Below are positions 62,650 through 64,000 of a stretch of DNA of 64,000 bases, one piece after another. The stretch covers positions 3,940,001 to 4,004,000 of the forward strand of contig NC_092570.1 of NCBI RefSeq assembly GCF_037975245.1, in the 5' to 3' direction. Under the pieces are notes generated by a model, which was not told the origin of the DNA, did no database searches, and was given only the letters and a program-made list of their open reading frames with translations. How positions within the stretch are numbered: the first letter of the stretch is position 1; each line of letters opens with the position of its first letter. The position numbers and the translations under genes were made by a program. The stretch is from Apostichopus japonicus (lineage: Eukaryota; Echinodermata; Holothuroidea; Aspidochirotida; Stichopodidae).

Positions 62650-64000
62650 TATATTTATATATATATAGATTCATGAATTGACCTAGTATATACATATACA
62701 TTTATAGCGTTGATATATGTCAGCAAAAACAACTTGTACTCGCCAGGTTCTGAGCAATTTATATCTTGTTTATTCAATTAATAATTTGATGTACCTATAG
62801 TACTTATATTCCCAAACCATCATTTTCTTTACATTTTTCCGTGCCAGTTTCGTCTCCCTGACAGGCACAGTTGTTTGTTTATATAGACCGTCAAAAAACG
62901 AGGTGTCAATGTTTTAAATTAAACTACATATTAAAACCAAACATTCTTGTCTTCAGAATCAATAAACTATGTTCTTTGAGAGTAACCGTAATGATACTTT
63001 TATTCCTTTCCTACTTGTTTCACTTTAAATATCTTGAACTTTCTACCTCTTCACCTTCTTTTATTTTTTTACAATATTAACAGTTTTTTCACCATTATTT
63101 GGCACCAAAGTAGCTTGCTGACTTTTATCGAGCAATAGATAGGGATCAATTATATTTTGGAGAAGGGCACGGCTCCTTCAGGTCAGAACATGTAGTAACG
63201 GTAAGTGGCTGAAATAAATTTTGAGGAAAAAATAGACCAGTTTCAAAGATGTAACTTGCCGATAAAGGGCATAAAATACTGAAGTAAAAGAAAACGAAGG
63301 ATAGGGACCAACAGGGTGCCGACTTCCCTGTAGTCCGATCCAAACACGTCCTCAAAGGAAACAAACTCAGTACCGCCCCCCCCCCAGTTTTCCTCTGTGG
63401 GCCGGTTGTTATAAAAATGTGGTTATGGTTATGGTAATAAATATATATGCATAGTATAATAGCATCCATATACTTCTAAATCCTCTGATTTGACACCCCT
63501 CTGAAGTTATCCCCTCACCCCCCCCCCCTCACTATCTAAACATCCTGGGTCCGCCGCATCCTCCATCGGTATTTAGGGCAAGATGGCATTACGGTAATAA
63601 CACAAAATATGATCCACATATCAGCCTTTCTATTCATATGACCATGTTGCACCTTTAATACGCCAATGCTCTTCAGATCTCAGAGCCTATCGTTAATAAT
63701 ATGATGTTTGGTGCTTACTGTGTACGACAGCAACCGTGTCTCCTTTCTTAAGGTTTCGCTGTTTTTTTTTGTTTATGTTTTTTTAATCTAATTTCCGTTA
63801 ATAATATGATCACACTTTACTGGTTATCTAGCCATTTCGGCCTTTTCTATATAAACATGCGTTTTTTGAAGGTTAATAGCTCTATCCCGGCGTTACACTA
63901 TCCACATAACCTCTGGAATTAATAACCTATCCAAAATGATTTCGCTTGCCGTTTATGACAAAAATCTTTTAAAAAAAAAGAGAGAAAATATGGACTCAAT
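62650..64000. other. Unannotated DNA to window end
   Basis: Poly-C near 63376-63385 and 63520-63528. On the minus strand GGCGGACCCAGGATG (63557-63543) followed by a G tract resembles the poly-G-bearing transposon terminus at 35.3 kb. A 107-codon minus-strand frame across 63146-63469 is not supported. Confidence 0.45.

Overview
The window reads as non-coding DNA from an animal nuclear genome. It is A+T-rich and full of microsatellites. It holds tRNA-derived SINEs, non-autonomous hAT transposons, remnants of a Penelope-like retroelement (PLE), a U2 snRNA-like sequence and several private tandem or dispersed repeats. Apart from one gene candidate, open reading frames are short and mostly made by (TA)n, poly-pyrimidine or stop-poor A+T-rich DNA. 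The repeat set (PLE tail, tRNA-headed SINEs with (ATT)n or (AT)n tails, hAT miniatures) fits a marine invertebrate, perhaps an echinoderm or another deuterostome. That placement is inference. Nothing bacterial, viral or organellar was seen.

Layout. 1-5.9 kb: unannotated DNA with (TTA)n, two long (TA)n tracts and a weak inverted-repeat candidate. 5.9-6.5 kb: a 12-copy, roughly 52-bp satellite with a three-unit higher-order pattern. 8.1-8.5 kb: first copy of a dispersed repeat, seen again near 40.3, 46.1 and, inverted, 50.4 kb. 14.3-16.3 kb: a TACTCG-rich block with a six-copy, roughly 61-bp tandem array and an A+T-filled long hairpin. 20.2-20.6 kb: the only convincing coding exon, the start of a secreted precursor with a signal peptide, dibasic sites and a furin-type site. 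A phase-compatible candidate next exon lies at 26.4 kb, in a G+C-richer stretch that also looks like a promoter. 28.7-29.2 kb: a 238-bp tandem duplication ending in (TA)n. 29.7-30.1 and 32.9-33.4 kb: two copies of one hAT miniature, the second with a perfect 8-bp target duplication. 31.8 kb: a 200-bp (TA)n tract. 39.5 kb: a U2-headed sequence with a non-U2 body. 51.7, 54.6, 56.1 and 62.4-62.6 kb: tRNA-derived SINEs, the last an inverted pair around (TA)n. 59.4-60.0 kb: PLE remnants with a hammerhead-ribozyme-like core and an antisense PLE coding fragment.

No operon or pathway can be reconstructed. The candidate gene lies among transposon debris, and the rest of it may be outside the window or in exons too short to recognise by eye. 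More than twenty runs of nine or more C or G interrupt otherwise A+T-rich sequence; a few sit beside transposon-like termini.
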